Source: CAWEBF01 sp963807235
GTDB lineage: Bacteria > Acidobacteriota > Vicinamibacteria > Vicinamibacterales > UBA2999
Reading direction: 5' to 3'
Length of the DNA: 64,000 nucleotides
Assembly: GCA_963807235.1 (NCBI GenBank)
Contig: CAWEBF010000018.1
Coordinates: 186,001 to 250,000 of the forward strand
Positions 8,285 through 17,340 of the stretch are shown here, one piece after another; the first letter of the stretch is position 1; each line of letters opens with the position of its first letter. The position numbers and the translations under genes were made by a program. The notes under the pieces were generated by a model. It was not told where the DNA came from, did not search any database, and was given only the letters and a program-made list of their open reading frames with translations.

Positions 8285-8798
8285 ATGCGTATTCGGCTCC
8301 GTGCTCAGTTCTGTGCTGCTTTGCTGATTGCTCGGCGCGGTAACCGCCACGTCGTTCGGCTCAAGGGCGAGCCCAAGCTGACGCGGGACATCAAGGTCAT
8401 CTCCAGCGCGGGCGCCCGGGCGCTGGCCGATGCCTGCATCGCGTGGGCGGAGCAAGAACAAGCTGGTTGTCGCCATGTCGATCATCGACTGGGGCGGCAA
8501 CGTCATCGACTCGCACGCGATGGAGGGCGCGCCGGCAAACGCTATCGACACGGCGCTGCTCAAGGCCCGGTCCGCGCTGCGATGGCGCCGGGCGACGTCG
8601 GAGACGAACAAGCTCGTGCGGAGCGGCGAGAACCTGGCGCCGACCTTCATGAACGATTTTCCGCAGCCGGGCGCGCTGCCGATCGTTCTCAACGGTCAGG
8701 TGATCGGCGCGATGGGCGTGTCGAGCGCCGACGGCGAGCGCTGCGCGCAGGCCGCGATCGACGCCGTGTTCAAGGGTTCGGCGAAGTCTTCGCAGTAG
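8285..8798 (+). CDS. GlcG/HbpS heme-binding family protein, frameshifted
   Basis: The protein starts MRIRLRAQFCAALLIA (an apparent signal peptide) and carries the GlcG-like domain: KVISSAGARALADACIAWAEQ in one frame, then KLVVAMSIIDWGGNVIDSHAMEGA through ...NGQVIGAMGVSSADGERCAQAA in the next. The main frame change is near 8440-8455. The signal-peptide region (8325-8380) also reads better in another frame. The family binds heme or small acids, and members are secreted or tied to glycolate operons. An AAGGAG Shine-Dalgarno lies just upstream of ATG 8285. The 3' end overlaps pheA convergently by 29 nt. Confidence 0.7.
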
Positions 8799-9593
8799 CG
8801 CTGTACGAGCCGAGGACGCGCGTCCACTGCGCCAGCCGCCCCAGGTGCGCCAGGGCGTCGGCGCAGGCGGGCTCGTCGCGGCCCGCATCCACCTCGATGT
8901 AGAACAGGTACTCGCGCGGGCGGCCCCGCATCGGGCGGCTCTCGAGCTTCGACAGGTTGATCCGGCGCTCGGCGAAAACGCCGAGCGCGTTGTACAGCGC
9001 GCCGGGCGTGCTGGGCAGCGCGCATACCAGCGTGGTCTTGTTGGGTGAGTCCGCCGCGGGCCCGCCGATCACGGCGAACCGCGTGAGGTTCGACTCGAAG
9101 TCCTGCACGGCTTCCTGCAGCACCTCGAGGCCATAGACCTCCGCCGCACGGCGCGAGGCCAGGGCCGCCGCCCCCGCGAGGCGCTGCTCCGCCACCAGCT
9201 TCGCGCCGCCGGCCGTGTCGTAGACGGCTTCGACGGCCACGCCCAGCCCCTTCAAATAGCGCTCGCACTGCGCGAGCGCCTGCGGGTGCGATACACGGTC
9301 CGGACGTCGGCGATGGTGGTGCCTGGCAGCGCCTGCAGGCAATGCGCAACTGGAATCTCCACCTCGCCGGTGATGGGAATGTCGTGCTCGACCAGCAGAT
9401 CGTAGTTGCGGTGGATCGTGCCGCCGATCGAGTTCTCGAGCGGTACGACGCCGCACGAGGCCGTGCCCGCCGCCACGGCATCGAACACGTCGTCGAAGCT
9501 CTTGCAGGGCAGCGTCTCGGTGCCAGGGCCGCCGTGCCGCAGCGCCGCCGCCTCGCTGTAGGCCCCGGGCTCGCCTTGATACGCGATGATCAC
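8770..9593 (-). CDS. pheA: Prephenate dehydratase with ACT domain, frameshifted
   Basis: A monofunctional prephenate dehydratase, without a chorismate mutase domain, that makes phenylpyruvate in phenylalanine synthesis. The first part starts at GTG 9593 (IIAYQGEPGAYSEAAAL) and includes VVPLENSIGGTIHRNYDLL. The frame changes near 9290-9300 and the rest continues SHPQALAQCERYL. The catalytic TRF motif (NLTRFAVIG) and the phenylalanine-sensing ACT domain (TPGALYNALGVFAERRINLS, then KLESRP) are present, so feedback inhibition is expected. About 274 aa, normal for the family. Confidence 0.85.
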
Positions 9594-9676
9594 TAGCGAG
9601 GCTCCGCCTCTGACTGGCGAGCATGAAGGCTCCGCCTCGCTAGTCCAGTGTTTGATTGCCCGCGCTCCGCGCGGGC
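9594..9676. repeat. Dispersed hairpin repeat, copy 1
   Basis: CTAGCGAGGC (from 9593) and GCCTCGCTAG form distant inverted arms. A perfect 8-bp hairpin with a TCC loop follows at 9658-9676 (GCCCGCGC/GCGCGGGC). A homologous element with compensating stem changes lies at 21819-21895. It fills the space upstream of pheA and may affect that gene's leader. Confidence 0.8.
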
Positions 9677-9679
9677 GCA

Positions 9680-9741
9680 GACGTCTTGAACGGTTTCGAG
9701 TTTCTGATTCATTCGTATCAACTCTGCCCGTTCAAGACGTC
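9680..9741. terminator. 14-bp inverted repeat at a gene end
   Basis: GACGTCTTGAACGG (9680-9693) is perfectly complementary to CCGTTCAAGACGTC (9728-9741), with a 34-nt loop. The right arm encodes the last residues of the gene that ends at 9718. The position suits a terminator or 3' stabilising structure on the minus strand, although the long loop and missing T-tract make it non-canonical. Confidence 0.5.
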
Positions 9742-10218
9742 TGACTCCGCCCTGGGCTCGACGGCCTCTTCCTGTGCCGCGCGCGCTCGTCCTCGGATCG
9801 AAGCGCCCAGGAGCATCGCCGGCCCGGTGGAGAGCACAAGGAACGCACGCATCCACGCCGGCGTGAAGCCCGCGTTCTCGTTCAGCAGAAATCGCCACGC
9901 CAGCTCGGCGGTCTGCACGAACCCCGCCATGGACCCGTAGTACATCTCGCGCTCGCCCGCCACCCTTGCGGTCATGTAGCCCGACCACAGCGCGGTCAGT
10001 GAGTTGTAGGCCAGCTTGGCGCCGAGAATCGCGGGCGTGTTGCGCGCCGCGTAGTAGCTGGCGATATCGGTGGGGCGGGCGTCGGTCGTGGCGCCCACGA
10101 GCGCCGTTTCCAGCACCTCGGAGATCACCATGTAGAGCACCAGGCCGCCCATCACGCCGATGAGGCCGCGCACGGTGAGCCCGCCCGGGGACTCGGCGGC
10201 CGGCGGAGCGTCAGCCAA
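9718..10218 (-). CDS. Hypothetical membrane protein
   Basis: A 166-aa protein I do not recognise. It has an N-terminal membrane helix (LIGVMGGLVLYMVISEVLE), a soluble middle with DARPTDIASYYAARNTP, and a second helix near residues 120-140 (RAFLVLSTGPAMLLGAS). Its start overlaps the rhomboid stop by 8 nt, so the two are probably co-transcribed and may work together at the membrane. Confidence 0.7.
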   Translation of the reverse strand: MADAPPAAESPGGLTVRGLIGVMGGLVLYMVISEVLETALVGATTDARPTDIASYYAARNTPAILGAKLAYNSLTALWSGYMTARVAGEREMYYGSMAGFVQTAELAWRFLLNENAGFTPAWMRAFLVLSTGPAMLLGASIRGRARAAQEEAVEPRAESDVLNGQS

Positions 10219-11095
10219 GATAATCCAGCCCGAGGAAGAACGACGCGGCGACGGAGGCGAGCGACAGCACCAGACACCCTACCGCGATCGCGAGATGGTC
10301 GATGCGTTCCGGCTTCAGCGGATCCAGCAGTCGCGCCGTCAGGTACCCACCGCCGAAGCCGCCGGCGTGCGCGTAGTTGTCGATGCCCGGCATCAGGAAG
10401 CCGAAGAGCATCATCGACAAGGCCCAGCTCGTGGCCTGGCTCCCCACGGCGCTGCTGCCCGCCCGGCGGCCGTAGTACACGAGCGCTCCCAGCAGGCCGA
10501 AGATCGGCGCCGAGGCGCCGACCGTGAACTGCCCGCCGCGCAAGATAATCAAGTCCGGCAGATACGCGCCGGCGAACGAGCTGAGCGCAAAGCCGCCGAT
10601 CGATCCGGCCGTGTAGATGATCACCATGCGCCCCGGGCCGTACATCTCGGCCGTGGCGGGGGCCAGCTGCTTCACCCACATCAGATTGAACAGGATGTGC
10701 AGGGCGCTCCCGTGCAGCCAGCCCGCGCTGAGCACGGTCCACCATCGGCCCAGACCGAAGACCGGCAGGGAGCCGCTTGCCCCGAAGAGAAACAGCGCCG
10801 TCGGCGATGGCGCCATGAACGACATCAGTCCACCCATGCCCACCGCGCCGCGCGAAAAGATGAGCGTCAACGCGTACAGGATGATGCACGCGCCGATCAC
10901 GAACGGCACGAAGCCCAGGTCGCGTCCCAGCACGCGCAGGGCAGGGCCAAAGCCCCACAGGCCGGGGTTGCGGCGGCCGCAGTTGTAGCAGGTGGCGTCG
11001 TTGGCGCCGACCAGCACGCCGCAGGAGCTGCAGAGCAGGGAACCCGTTCGCTGGCGTCCAAACACGGCGTCGATGATAGCCTGTTGGAACGGCAT
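10211..11095 (-). CDS. Rhomboid intramembrane serine protease with zinc ribbon
   Basis: A 294-aa rhomboid protease. An N-terminal zinc ribbon (CSSCG...CYNCG, residues 22-39) precedes the membrane domain. The catalytic dyad is Ser195 (GASAPIFG; the usual glycine after serine is alanine here) and His243 (NYAHAGGFGGGY). His133 and Asn137 (ALHILFN) fit the oxyanion HxxxN motif. It would cut transmembrane substrates inside the membrane; none can be named. ATG 11095 overlaps the ubiX ATG (11094) on the other strand. A longer form starting at 11125 is possible. Confidence 0.88.
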   Translation of the reverse strand: MPFQQAIIDAVFGRQRTGSLLCSSCGVLVGANDATCYNCGRRNPGLWGFGPALRVLGRDLGFVPFVIGACIILYALTLIFSRGAVGMGGLMSFMAPSPTALFLFGASGSLPVFGLGRWWTVLSAGWLHGSALHILFNLMWVKQLAPATAEMYGPGRMVIIYTAGSIGGFALSSFAGAYLPDLIILRGGQFTVGASAPIFGLLGALVYYGRRAGSSAVGSQATSWALSMMLFGFLMPGIDNYAHAGGFGGGYLTARLLDPLKPERIDHLAIAVGCLVLSLASVAASFFLGLDYLG

Positions 11096-11672
11096 GCGTC
11101 TTATCGTCGGCATCACCGGAGCCACCGGGTCGGTCTACGGCGTGCGCATTCTCGAGCGCCTGCGAGAGGCGGATGTAGAGAGCCACCTCGTCATCACCCG
11201 GTGGGGCGCGCGTACGCTGCTGCACGAAACCCGGTACTCGAAGGAACACGTCGAGTCGCTGGCCAGCAGGGTCTACAACCCGGCCGACATGGGGGCCGCG
11301 ATCTCCAGTGGCTCGTTCAAGACCGACGGGATGATCGTTGCGCCGTGCAGCGCCAAGACGCTGGGCGCGATCGCCAACGGCTACGGCGACAACCTGGTGC
11401 ATCGCGCGGCCGACGTGACGTTGAAGGAACGCCGCCGGCTGGTGCTGGCGCTGCGCGAGGCGCCACTGAGCGACATCCACCTGGAAAACATGCTGAAGCT
11501 GTCGCGCATGGGCGCCGTGGTGATGCCACCGGTACCCGCGTTCTACACGCTGCCGCAGTCGGTAGACGACATCGTGGACCACACGGTGGCGCGGCTGCTG
11601 GATCTCTTCGGCGTGGAGGTGAAGGGCGCCACCCGCTGGGCGGGCGACATGAACGTCCGATCAGCGCACTAG
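11094..11672 (+). CDS. ubiX: Flavin prenyltransferase UbiX/Pad1 family
   Basis: A 192-aa protein that attaches a dimethylallyl group to FMN, making prenylated FMN for UbiD-type decarboxylases. Seen: RLIVGITGATGSVYG (flavin-binding loop), SSGSFKTDGMIVAPCSAKTL (phosphate and active-site loop), ADVTLKERRRLVLALREAPL and a conserved PPVPAFYTLPQS C-terminal block. Full length. No ubiD partner lies in this window. The start overlaps that of the rhomboid gene head to head. The end overlaps the next minus-strand gene by 12 nt. Confidence 0.92.
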   Translation: MRLIVGITGATGSVYGVRILERLREADVESHLVITRWGARTLLHETRYSKEHVESLASRVYNPADMGAAISSGSFKTDGMIVAPCSAKTLGAIANGYGDNLVHRAADVTLKERRRLVLALREAPLSDIHLENMLKLSRMGAVVMPPVPAFYTLPQSVDDIVDHTVARLLDLFGVEVKGATRWAGDMNVRSAH

Positions 11673-12578
11673 CTTGGCTTTGGCCTGTTCGAGCATCCGC
11701 TCGGCGTCGTCCACGGCCTGCGCCGCTTCGGCCGCATCGCTCGCCGTGCGGCGGGCCGCTTGACGCGCCGCGTCCGCCGCTGAAGCCGCTTTTTCGAGCG
11801 CGGCTTCCGCCCGCTGCTTGTCGCGCTCCAGTTCCTTCAACCTCGCGGCGGCGGCCTTCATCGCCGCTTCAGCCTTGGTCGCGTCGCGCCGCGCCGAAGC
11901 CAGCGCGCGTTCCGCCTCCTGAACCGCGCGTTTGGCCGCCACGGCTTGCACGCGCTCCCGTTCCCGGCGAGCTCCGTCGGAGCGGTCCGAGGCCTTCACG
12001 CCTTCGGACCCGCGGGGGCGCCCGAACGACAGCACCTTGCTGGGTCCGCCGGCGTTTCGCGAGGGTGCTTCGCCCGATTTCGGAATCAGCGCGGCCAGCG
12101 CTTCGAAGCCCGGCGCTTCCACGTCGGACGTCAGGTGCCCCGGAGCCGGGCCGTCGGGGGCGCCATCAAGAGCGGCCAGCGCCTGCAGGTCCAACGTGAC
12201 GCGGCGCAGCACGTCCGGGCTCGGCGCGTGTCCACCCCTCGACAGAAACGCCGTGGCCTGCCGGGACAGCTCGCTGAGCGCTTCACGCTGAGCTTTCAAG
12301 GAATCGTGCACGTTTACTGGCTTGCCGGCGAGTCCGGCGGCCTGGGCCTGTCGAAGCCGCGCGCCCGACGCGAGCAGGCGGTCGAACCACGTGCGTTCCT
12401 TCCAGAAGAGTTGGTTGACCACCCACGCCGACACTGGTGGCTTGGACAGCCTTCGAACGTGGTCCGCGTCTTCCTTGCGGCCCGCCTTTTGCAATCGGGA
12501 AGCGAGAGCGTTGCGGGCGCCCGTGAACTCGCTCAACGGAAGCTGAAAAAGGGCATCGAGGTCAGCCGAAAGGTCCAT
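11661..12578 (-). CDS. Hypothetical alanine-rich coiled-coil protein
   Basis: A 305-aa cytosolic protein. The N-terminal 100 residues include a recognisable block (RLSKPPVSAWVVNQLFW) seen in uncharacterised actinobacterial and acidobacterial proteins. Residues about 205-305 are a long charged alanine-rich coiled coil (KAEAAMKAAAARLKELERDK). No catalytic motif is visible. It is convergent with ubiX. Function unknown. Confidence 0.75.
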   Translation of the reverse strand: MDLSADLDALFQLPLSEFTGARNALASRLQKAGRKEDADHVRRLSKPPVSAWVVNQLFWKERTWFDRLLASGARLRQAQAAGLAGKPVNVHDSLKAQREALSELSRQATAFLSRGGHAPSPDVLRRVTLDLQALAALDGAPDGPAPGHLTSDVEAPGFEALAALIPKSGEAPSRNAGGPSKVLSFGRPRGSEGVKASDRSDGARRERERVQAVAAKRAVQEAERALASARRDATKAEAAMKAAAARLKELERDKQRAEAALEKAASAADAARQAARRTASDAAEAAQAVDDAERMLEQAKAKLVR

Positions 12579-12686
12579 CGAATGACGTGACCTAGTCTGT
12601 CACACCCTCCCGCTACAGTGACTTGCATGGGGCGTTCCTGTGACGCCCCGCACATCCGGTCCCACGCAGTCCGGGGCAGTTTCTCG

Positions 12687-12692
12687 AGGAGG
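12687..12692 (+). promoter_or_regulatory. Strong ribosome binding site (AGGAGG)
   Basis: A perfect AGGAGG lies 4 nt before ATG 12697. It supports a real gene start although the downstream frame is broken. Confidence 0.7.
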
Positions 12693-12696
12693 CGAT

Positions 12697-13122
12697 ATGG
12701 CGCAGGCACTACGACAGTTGGGGCTCTACGAGGGCGAGGTGCCCACCACAGCACCAGCGGGCACGCCTCAGAGTCTTCTCGACCCGCTTCGCGGGCGGCA
12801 GCTTCCGCAAGTCCATCGCCGGCTCTGCGCTGGCTGTCGCGCCAAGGAGGCGCGCTACGGGTTCCGTCCTGAAGGGGAGGCGACCCGACGCTCGATCGCC
12901 CTCGCGCGCTGTGCTTCGAGTGCTTCCGCGTGGAGGTCACACGCCGTCAACTGGTGCCGGGAGCGCATGGCGCGCGGCTGGAACGCGCAGCAGGCGGGGC
13001 TGCCGTTGCAGGACACGCTGCGGGCGCTCGACACGCGCCGCCGCCGCGCGCAGATCGCGGCGCGGCACGCGCTCGACGCTCCGGCGTGGCCTAAGGCAGG
13101 TGCTCGCTGGCGCACAACCTAG
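12697..13122 (+). CDS. Small cysteine-containing protein, frameshifted
   Basis: The start is well supported by an AGGAGG site. The readable product pieces are LCAGCRAKEARYGFRPEGE in the first frame, LCFECFRVEVTRRQLV in a second frame (about 12908-12955), and ERMARGWNAQQAGLPLQDTLRALDTRRRRAQIAARHALD back in the first. CxxC-type cysteine pairs occur on both sides (CAGC, CFEC), suggesting a zinc-binding fold. At least two compensating indels occur. I do not recognise a function. Confidence 0.5.
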   Translation: MAQALRQLGLYEGEVPTTAPAGTPQSLLDPLRGRQLPQVHRRLCAGCRAKEARYGFRPEGEATRRSIALARCASSASAWRSHAVNWCRERMARGWNAQQAGLPLQDTLRALDTRRRRAQIAARHALDAPAWPKAGARWRTT

Positions 13123-13141
13123 GCGAAAGTAGGCGTCCGGT

Positions 13142-14552
13142 TCACCGCTTGCCCGGCGTGCCTCGCGGAACGTCTCGGCGGCGCCCGGCGCCGTGAAGTC
13201 CAGCGTCCGGTCGCCGGCACGTCCACGCACCGTGTAGCGGCCCTGCAACTGCAGGAAGTCGAGGCCGTTGGTCAGCGGTCCCGTGGCCATGCGCGTCGTC
13301 ACCGCCGACGCCACGTCGAACCGCACCGTGACGTCGATCGCGGTGCCGCGCCGCGCGAATCTCGATCGTGCGCGGCCGGCCGTCCGGGCCGTTGGTTTCG
13401 GTGATGTCCACATCGGTGGCGTAGGCCAGCGGACCATCCGGGCCCAGCACGCCCACGAGGCCGGGCACGCGTTCGGGGTCGGCCGCATCCGGCGGGGGAA
13501 ACACGCGTCCATACAGCAACGACAGCGCCTGCGGAGTGCCGGTGTCCACCTGCACCTGCCCCCACTGCCACGACACGCCCTTCCAGAAACCCCAGTTGTG
13601 GTCGTGATAGCCGGTGCCGTCTTCAGCGAAGGTCGGCCGCCTGACGGCGGTGCAGGGTGCCGTCCAGCGCTCCGGACATCACCGGTACCACGTAGCCCGT
13701 GCGCCATCCACGAGCGCCCAGGATCTCGATCGGCGGGACCAGGCGGCCGGGCGTCGCCCGAAGAGCCAGATCGCCGGTCAACCGTCTGCCCGCGGGCCCG
13801 GCGAGCTCCAGGTGAATGCGATACGTCAGCTCGTCGAGCGTGACCGAGCTTCCGCCGATCGTCAGGTTCGGCGCCCTGGCCACGGCGTCGTCGCTGATGA
13901 CCTCGTTCGTGCTGAAGGATTCCATGCGGCCGTTGCGCTCGAGTTGCAGGCGCACACCGGCCGCGCGCCTGCCCGGCTGCACCTCGGGCCGACCAGGAAC
14001 GTCAAATAGAAGCGCGTGTCATCGGACCGCCCGTTGAAGTACAGCCACTCGGCCCACGATCCCTGCCACGCCGGCGCGTCCGGGATCGGATGGAAGCGAT
14101 CGACCTGCCGCAGCGCGGCCGCGGGCGACCGGGCCGTCCATGCGGCATCGGCGGTCGTGTCGGTCCACGCGTCGATGCCGCCGTCTCCGGATCGCCGAGC
14201 GCCCGCTCCAGGCTCGGGATGCCGCCGCGCGCGTCCACACGCGCACGCGCATCGCCGTAGGACAGGAACAGGTCCGCCGCGTGGGCGGGGGCCGCCACCC
14301 GCACGCGCGCCGCGCAGCGCCTCGGCCTGCAGCGTGCCAGTCAGGAGCAGCGACGCGGGCGTCTCACGCCCCATCGCCACCACCACATCGCCGCCGCCGA
14401 CGAGCTGCGGCGACTGGGCCTGCTGCAGCACCACCTCGGCGACGCCCAGCAGGATGGCCATCACCGCCACGCCGGCGCCAAAGCCGACCGCCAGCACACG
14501 CGCTGCGGACGGGATGCGCGGTCAGCGAGCGCAGCGCCAGACGTCCGATCAT
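13142..14552 (-). CDS. AttH-like lipocalin protein with FtsX-like N-terminus, frameshifted
   Basis: The start MIGRLALRSLTAHPVRS plus a membrane helix (LAVGFGAGVAVMAILLGVAE) resembles an FtsX permease N-terminus. The rest is a CrtC/AttH-type lipocalin fold, read in pieces: IPDAPAWQGSWAEWLYFNGR, RNGRMESFSTNEVISDD, GVSWQWGQVQVDTGTPQALS, TGPLTNGLDFLQLQGRYTV. At least five frame changes occur, including near 13350, 13600, 13975, 14250 and 14510. It overlaps the ATPase stop. In att operons AttH is a secreted partner of an FtsX-type ABC exporter. Confidence 0.6.
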
Positions 14553-15247
14553 CGCGTGCGCTCGCTTTCGACGCGCCCGTCGCGCAGGGTGACGATGCGG
14601 CGCGCCCGCGACGCCAGCGTCGTGGTCGTGCGTGACGATGACCAGGGCCGTGCCGTCCAGGTTCACGCGATCCAGCAGCTCGGCCACGTGCTCGCCCGTG
14701 GCCTGGTCCAGCTCGCCGGTGGGCTCGTCGGCCAGCAGCAGGCGCGGCTTGTTGGCCAGTGCACGCGCGATCGCCACGCGCTGCATCTCGCCGCCCGAGA
14801 GCTGCGACGGCCGATGGTCTGCCCGCGCGGCCAGCCCCACGTAGTCCAGCAGCTCGCGCGTCCGGGCCTGACGGTCGCGCGCGCTCGGACACCCGCCTCC
14901 GACTGCGGCAGCTCGACGTTCTCCGCGGCGGTCAGCATCGGCAGCAGGAAGAAGCGCTGGAACACGAAGCCGATCGGACCGCAGCCGCAGCAGGCTGCGC
15001 TCGCGATCCGACAGCGCGGCCACGTCGCGTCCCTCGAAGAGCAGCGTGCCCGCGGACGGCGTGTCCACGCAGCCCGAGCATGTGCAGCAGCGTGGACTTG
15101 CCGCAGCCCGACGGGCCGCGCACCGCCACGATAGTCGCCGGCCACGATGTCCAGCGAGACGTCGCGCACCGCGATCACCGGGCCCGACGGCATCGCGAAC
15201 GATCGCGTGACGCGGTCGGCACGCACGATCACGGGCGCGGGGGCCAT
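14549..15247 (-). CDS. ABC transporter ATPase, LolD/MacB type, frameshifted
   Basis: About 232 aa after correction; the span is an exact multiple of three, so the indels cancel out. Pieces in order: APVIVRADRVTRSFAMPSG at the start, Walker A GPSGCGKSTLLHMLG, AGTLLFEGRDVAALSDRER, FVFQRFFLLPMLTAAENV, signature LSGGEMQRVAIARALA, Walker B LLLADEPTGELD, H-loop VIVTHDHD, and RRIVTLRDGRVESERTR at the end. It powers the adjacent FtsX permeases. The start overlaps the upstream permease stop and the stop overlaps the AttH-like start. Confidence 0.8.
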
Positions 15248-16452
15248 CAGGACACCACCTCGTCGCGCAGCGTGCTGGCGATGGGCAGCCTGGCCACGAG
15301 CCGCATCGGATAGAGCGCCGCCGCGACGGCCGTGACCGCCAGCAGCCCGCCATGCCAGGCGAGGGCCCGCGGCTCGAACACGAAGAAGTGCATCCCGCTC
15401 GGAATGCCGGGCATGCTGGTCAGGATGCGGTCGAGCCCATTGGCGAGCGCCACGCCAAGCGGCAGCGAGAGCGCGCCGCCCAGCCCGACGATGAGCACCG
15501 ACTCGCACAGCACGTCGGCCACCACGCGCCTCCTCGAGAAGCCGAGGGCGCGCAGCGCCGCGATCTCGCCGAGCCGCTGGTTGACCGATACCGTCAGCAG
15601 CACCGTGATGAGGAGCAGCGCGAATCCCAGCGTCACCGTGGTGAGCACGGCCGAAATCTGCTGGAAGTAGGTGAACCCGGTCCGCCGCACGCGCCCGAGA
15701 ATCTGCTCGTTGGTCATCGGGCGGACGTCGGGACGCACGCGCAGCAGCGCGGCCACCGTCGCGTCCACGTCGCCCGCGGCGCGGACCAGCACCGCATCGG
15801 CCTCGTCCGACCCGTTGCTGCCGCAGGCGGCCTCAAGCGTGGCCATCGAGCTGCCGACGACGTGCTTGTCGATCGTGAGGGGAAACTCCGCCACGCCGAC
15901 CACGTGCACCACGGCGGGCGGCAGCACTTCTGATTGCGAACGGCACCGCGCGCGCAGCGGCAGGCGGTGGCCGATGCGCACGCCGCGGTCCGCTGCCAGC
16001 GCCTCGTTCACCACCACCTCGTTCAGCCCGGTCGCGTCCCGGCCGCGCAGGATCGTCCACGGTTGGGGGCCTTGGCCGCCGACAGCCTCGAGCCCGACGC
16101 GATCGGGCGTGAGCGTGTCCTCCTGCGGCGTCACGGTTGGAGCACTCGCCAGCCTGGCATCGACGAAGCGGATCGCCAGCGCGCGCTCGACTTCGGGCAG
16201 CGCGGCGAACGAGGCGGTGACCGCGGACGCGTTGGCGATCCGCCGGCCCCCGCGCGGCAGATCGCCCGTGGCGGTCACCCGAATGTCGAACCCGGTGCGC
16301 TCGAGCATCTCCCGCATCGACGTCACCAGCCCGTCCGAGAGCAGCAGCATGTCGAAGAGCAGCGCGCCCACCGCGGCAACCCCCAGAATGCCGAGCGACG
16401 CGCGCGCCGGCTGGCGCACCAGGCTCCGCCACGCGAACGCCAGTGCTTTCAT
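15247..16452 (-). CDS. FtsX-like ABC permease
   Basis: A 401-aa permease of the MacB/LolC type. It has one N-terminal helix after KALAFAWRSLVRQPARASLG, a periplasmic MacB-like domain (about residues 45-250), and three C-terminal helices with RLGEIAALRALGFSRRRV, the FtsX coupling motif. I chose ATG 16452, which overlaps the stop of the upstream permease (16449-16451). This is an intact gene within an otherwise frameshifted cluster. It probably exports lipoproteins or lipids to the outer membrane together with the ATPase and AttH-like protein. Confidence 0.88.
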   Translation of the reverse strand: MKALAFAWRSLVRQPARASLGILGVAAVGALLFDMLLLSDGLVTSMREMLERTGFDIRVTATGDLPRGGRRIANASAVTASFAALPEVERALAIRFVDARLASAPTVTPQEDTLTPDRVGLEAVGGQGPQPWTILRGRDATGLNEVVVNEALAADRGVRIGHRLPLRARCRSQSEVLPPAVVHVVGVAEFPLTIDKHVVGSSMATLEAACGSNGSDEADAVLVRAAGDVDATVAALLRVRPDVRPMTNEQILGRVRRTGFTYFQQISAVLTTVTLGFALLLITVLLTVSVNQRLGEIAALRALGFSRRRVVADVLCESVLIVGLGGALSLPLGVALANGLDRILTSMPGIPSGMHFFVFEPRALAWHGGLLAVTAVAAALYPMRLVARLPIASTLRDEVVS

Positions 16453-17285
16453 CGCCTGGCGAGCCGCAGCGCGTTGCGCCGCAGGAGCGCCCACGAGGCG
16501 ACGACCGTTGCGGCCATCCCCAGGGGCACCGCGATGGCCACGCATCGGAGCGCCACCGCCGGCGTGATGTGGACGAACACGAGCGCCGTGTCGTAGCGCC
16601 ACTGGAAGAAGCGGTTGATCAGTGCCTCGGAGCCCGCGGCCAGCGCCAGCCCGAACGCCGCCCCGGCCCCGGCCACGAGCAGCCCTTCGAGTGCGATCTG
16701 CGTGAGGATGCGGCTGGTCGGGAGGCCGATGAGGCGCAGCACGCCCACCGTCTCACGCCGCTCGTCCACCAGCATGATCGTGAGCGCCAGCAGGAACACG
16801 GTGGCCGCGATGATGGTCACGAGCGCGATGGCCAGGTGAAATCGCTCGAGCACGCGAAAGGGCCCACCGGCGCCCGCCGCCTCGACCGTCGTTCTCGCGA
16901 ACACACCCGGCAGTCGCGCGTTCACGTCGCGCGCGAAGGCGTCTGCATCGGCAGAGTCGGCCAGGGCGATGTTCACGACCTCCACTTGATCCGTGCCCGC
17001 GATCGCGGCGTCCTCGCGCGTCAAATCCAGGAGATCGGGCAGGTGGAGGCGTACCTCCCGGATGGTGGCCCCCAGCCGGCCCGGATCCGGCGTCGGCTCG
17101 TAGATGCCGGCGACGCGGAACGGGCGCGCGCGCGAGCCGTCGGGCGGCGCCACCCGCACCGTCGCCCCCACCGTGATCCCCTGCTCTTCCGCGACCTGCC
17201 GCGACACCAGCACCGTCGGCAGGTCATCGGTTTGAGCGTGCAAGGGAGCAAAGCAGAGAAGCAGTGCAGCAATGGTGAGCAGCAC
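16449..17285 (-). CDS. FtsX-like ABC permease, signal-peptide variant
   Basis: Contains the second half of a MacB_PCD domain (LPTVLVSRQVAEEQGITVG; YEPTPDPGRLGA) and the three C-terminal FtsX helices with DERRETVGVLRLIGLPTSR. It lacks the usual N-terminal helix and first half of the periplasmic domain. A signal-peptide-like segment (VLLTIAALLLCFAPLHAQ) comes directly before. I favour GTG 17285. The upstream GTG at 17342 would translate the GGCCTGGAGCC repeat. First gene of the AttEFGH-like operon. Confidence 0.78.
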   Translation of the reverse strand: MLLTIAALLLCFAPLHAQTDDLPTVLVSRQVAEEQGITVGATVRVAPPDGSRARPFRVAGIYEPTPDPGRLGATIREVRLHLPDLLDLTREDAAIAGTDQVEVVNIALADSADADAFARDVNARLPGVFARTTVEAAGAGGPFRVLERFHLAIALVTIIAATVFLLALTIMLVDERRETVGVLRLIGLPTSRILTQIALEGLLVAGAGAAFGLALAAGSEALINRFFQWRYDTALVFVHITPAVALRCVAIAVPLGMAATVVASWALLRRNALRLARR

Positions 17286-17340
17286 TTGGCCTGAACGAGG
17301 CCTGGGGCCTGGAGCCTGGAGCCTGGGGCCTGGGGATACC
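17286..17340. repeat. GGCCTGGAGCC tandem low-complexity run
   Basis: Several imperfect copies of GGCCTGGAGCCT/GGGGCCTGG between the start of the FtsX-like permease and the divergent decarboxylase. Related in style to the GAGCC repeats at 3842 and 8201. Confidence 0.6.

Noticed and set aside
10160..12199. 679-codon open frame on the plus strand over the rhomboid and UbiX genes
   Set aside because: The other-strand and other-frame products are clear families; this reading is low-complexity Arg/Ala/Gly.
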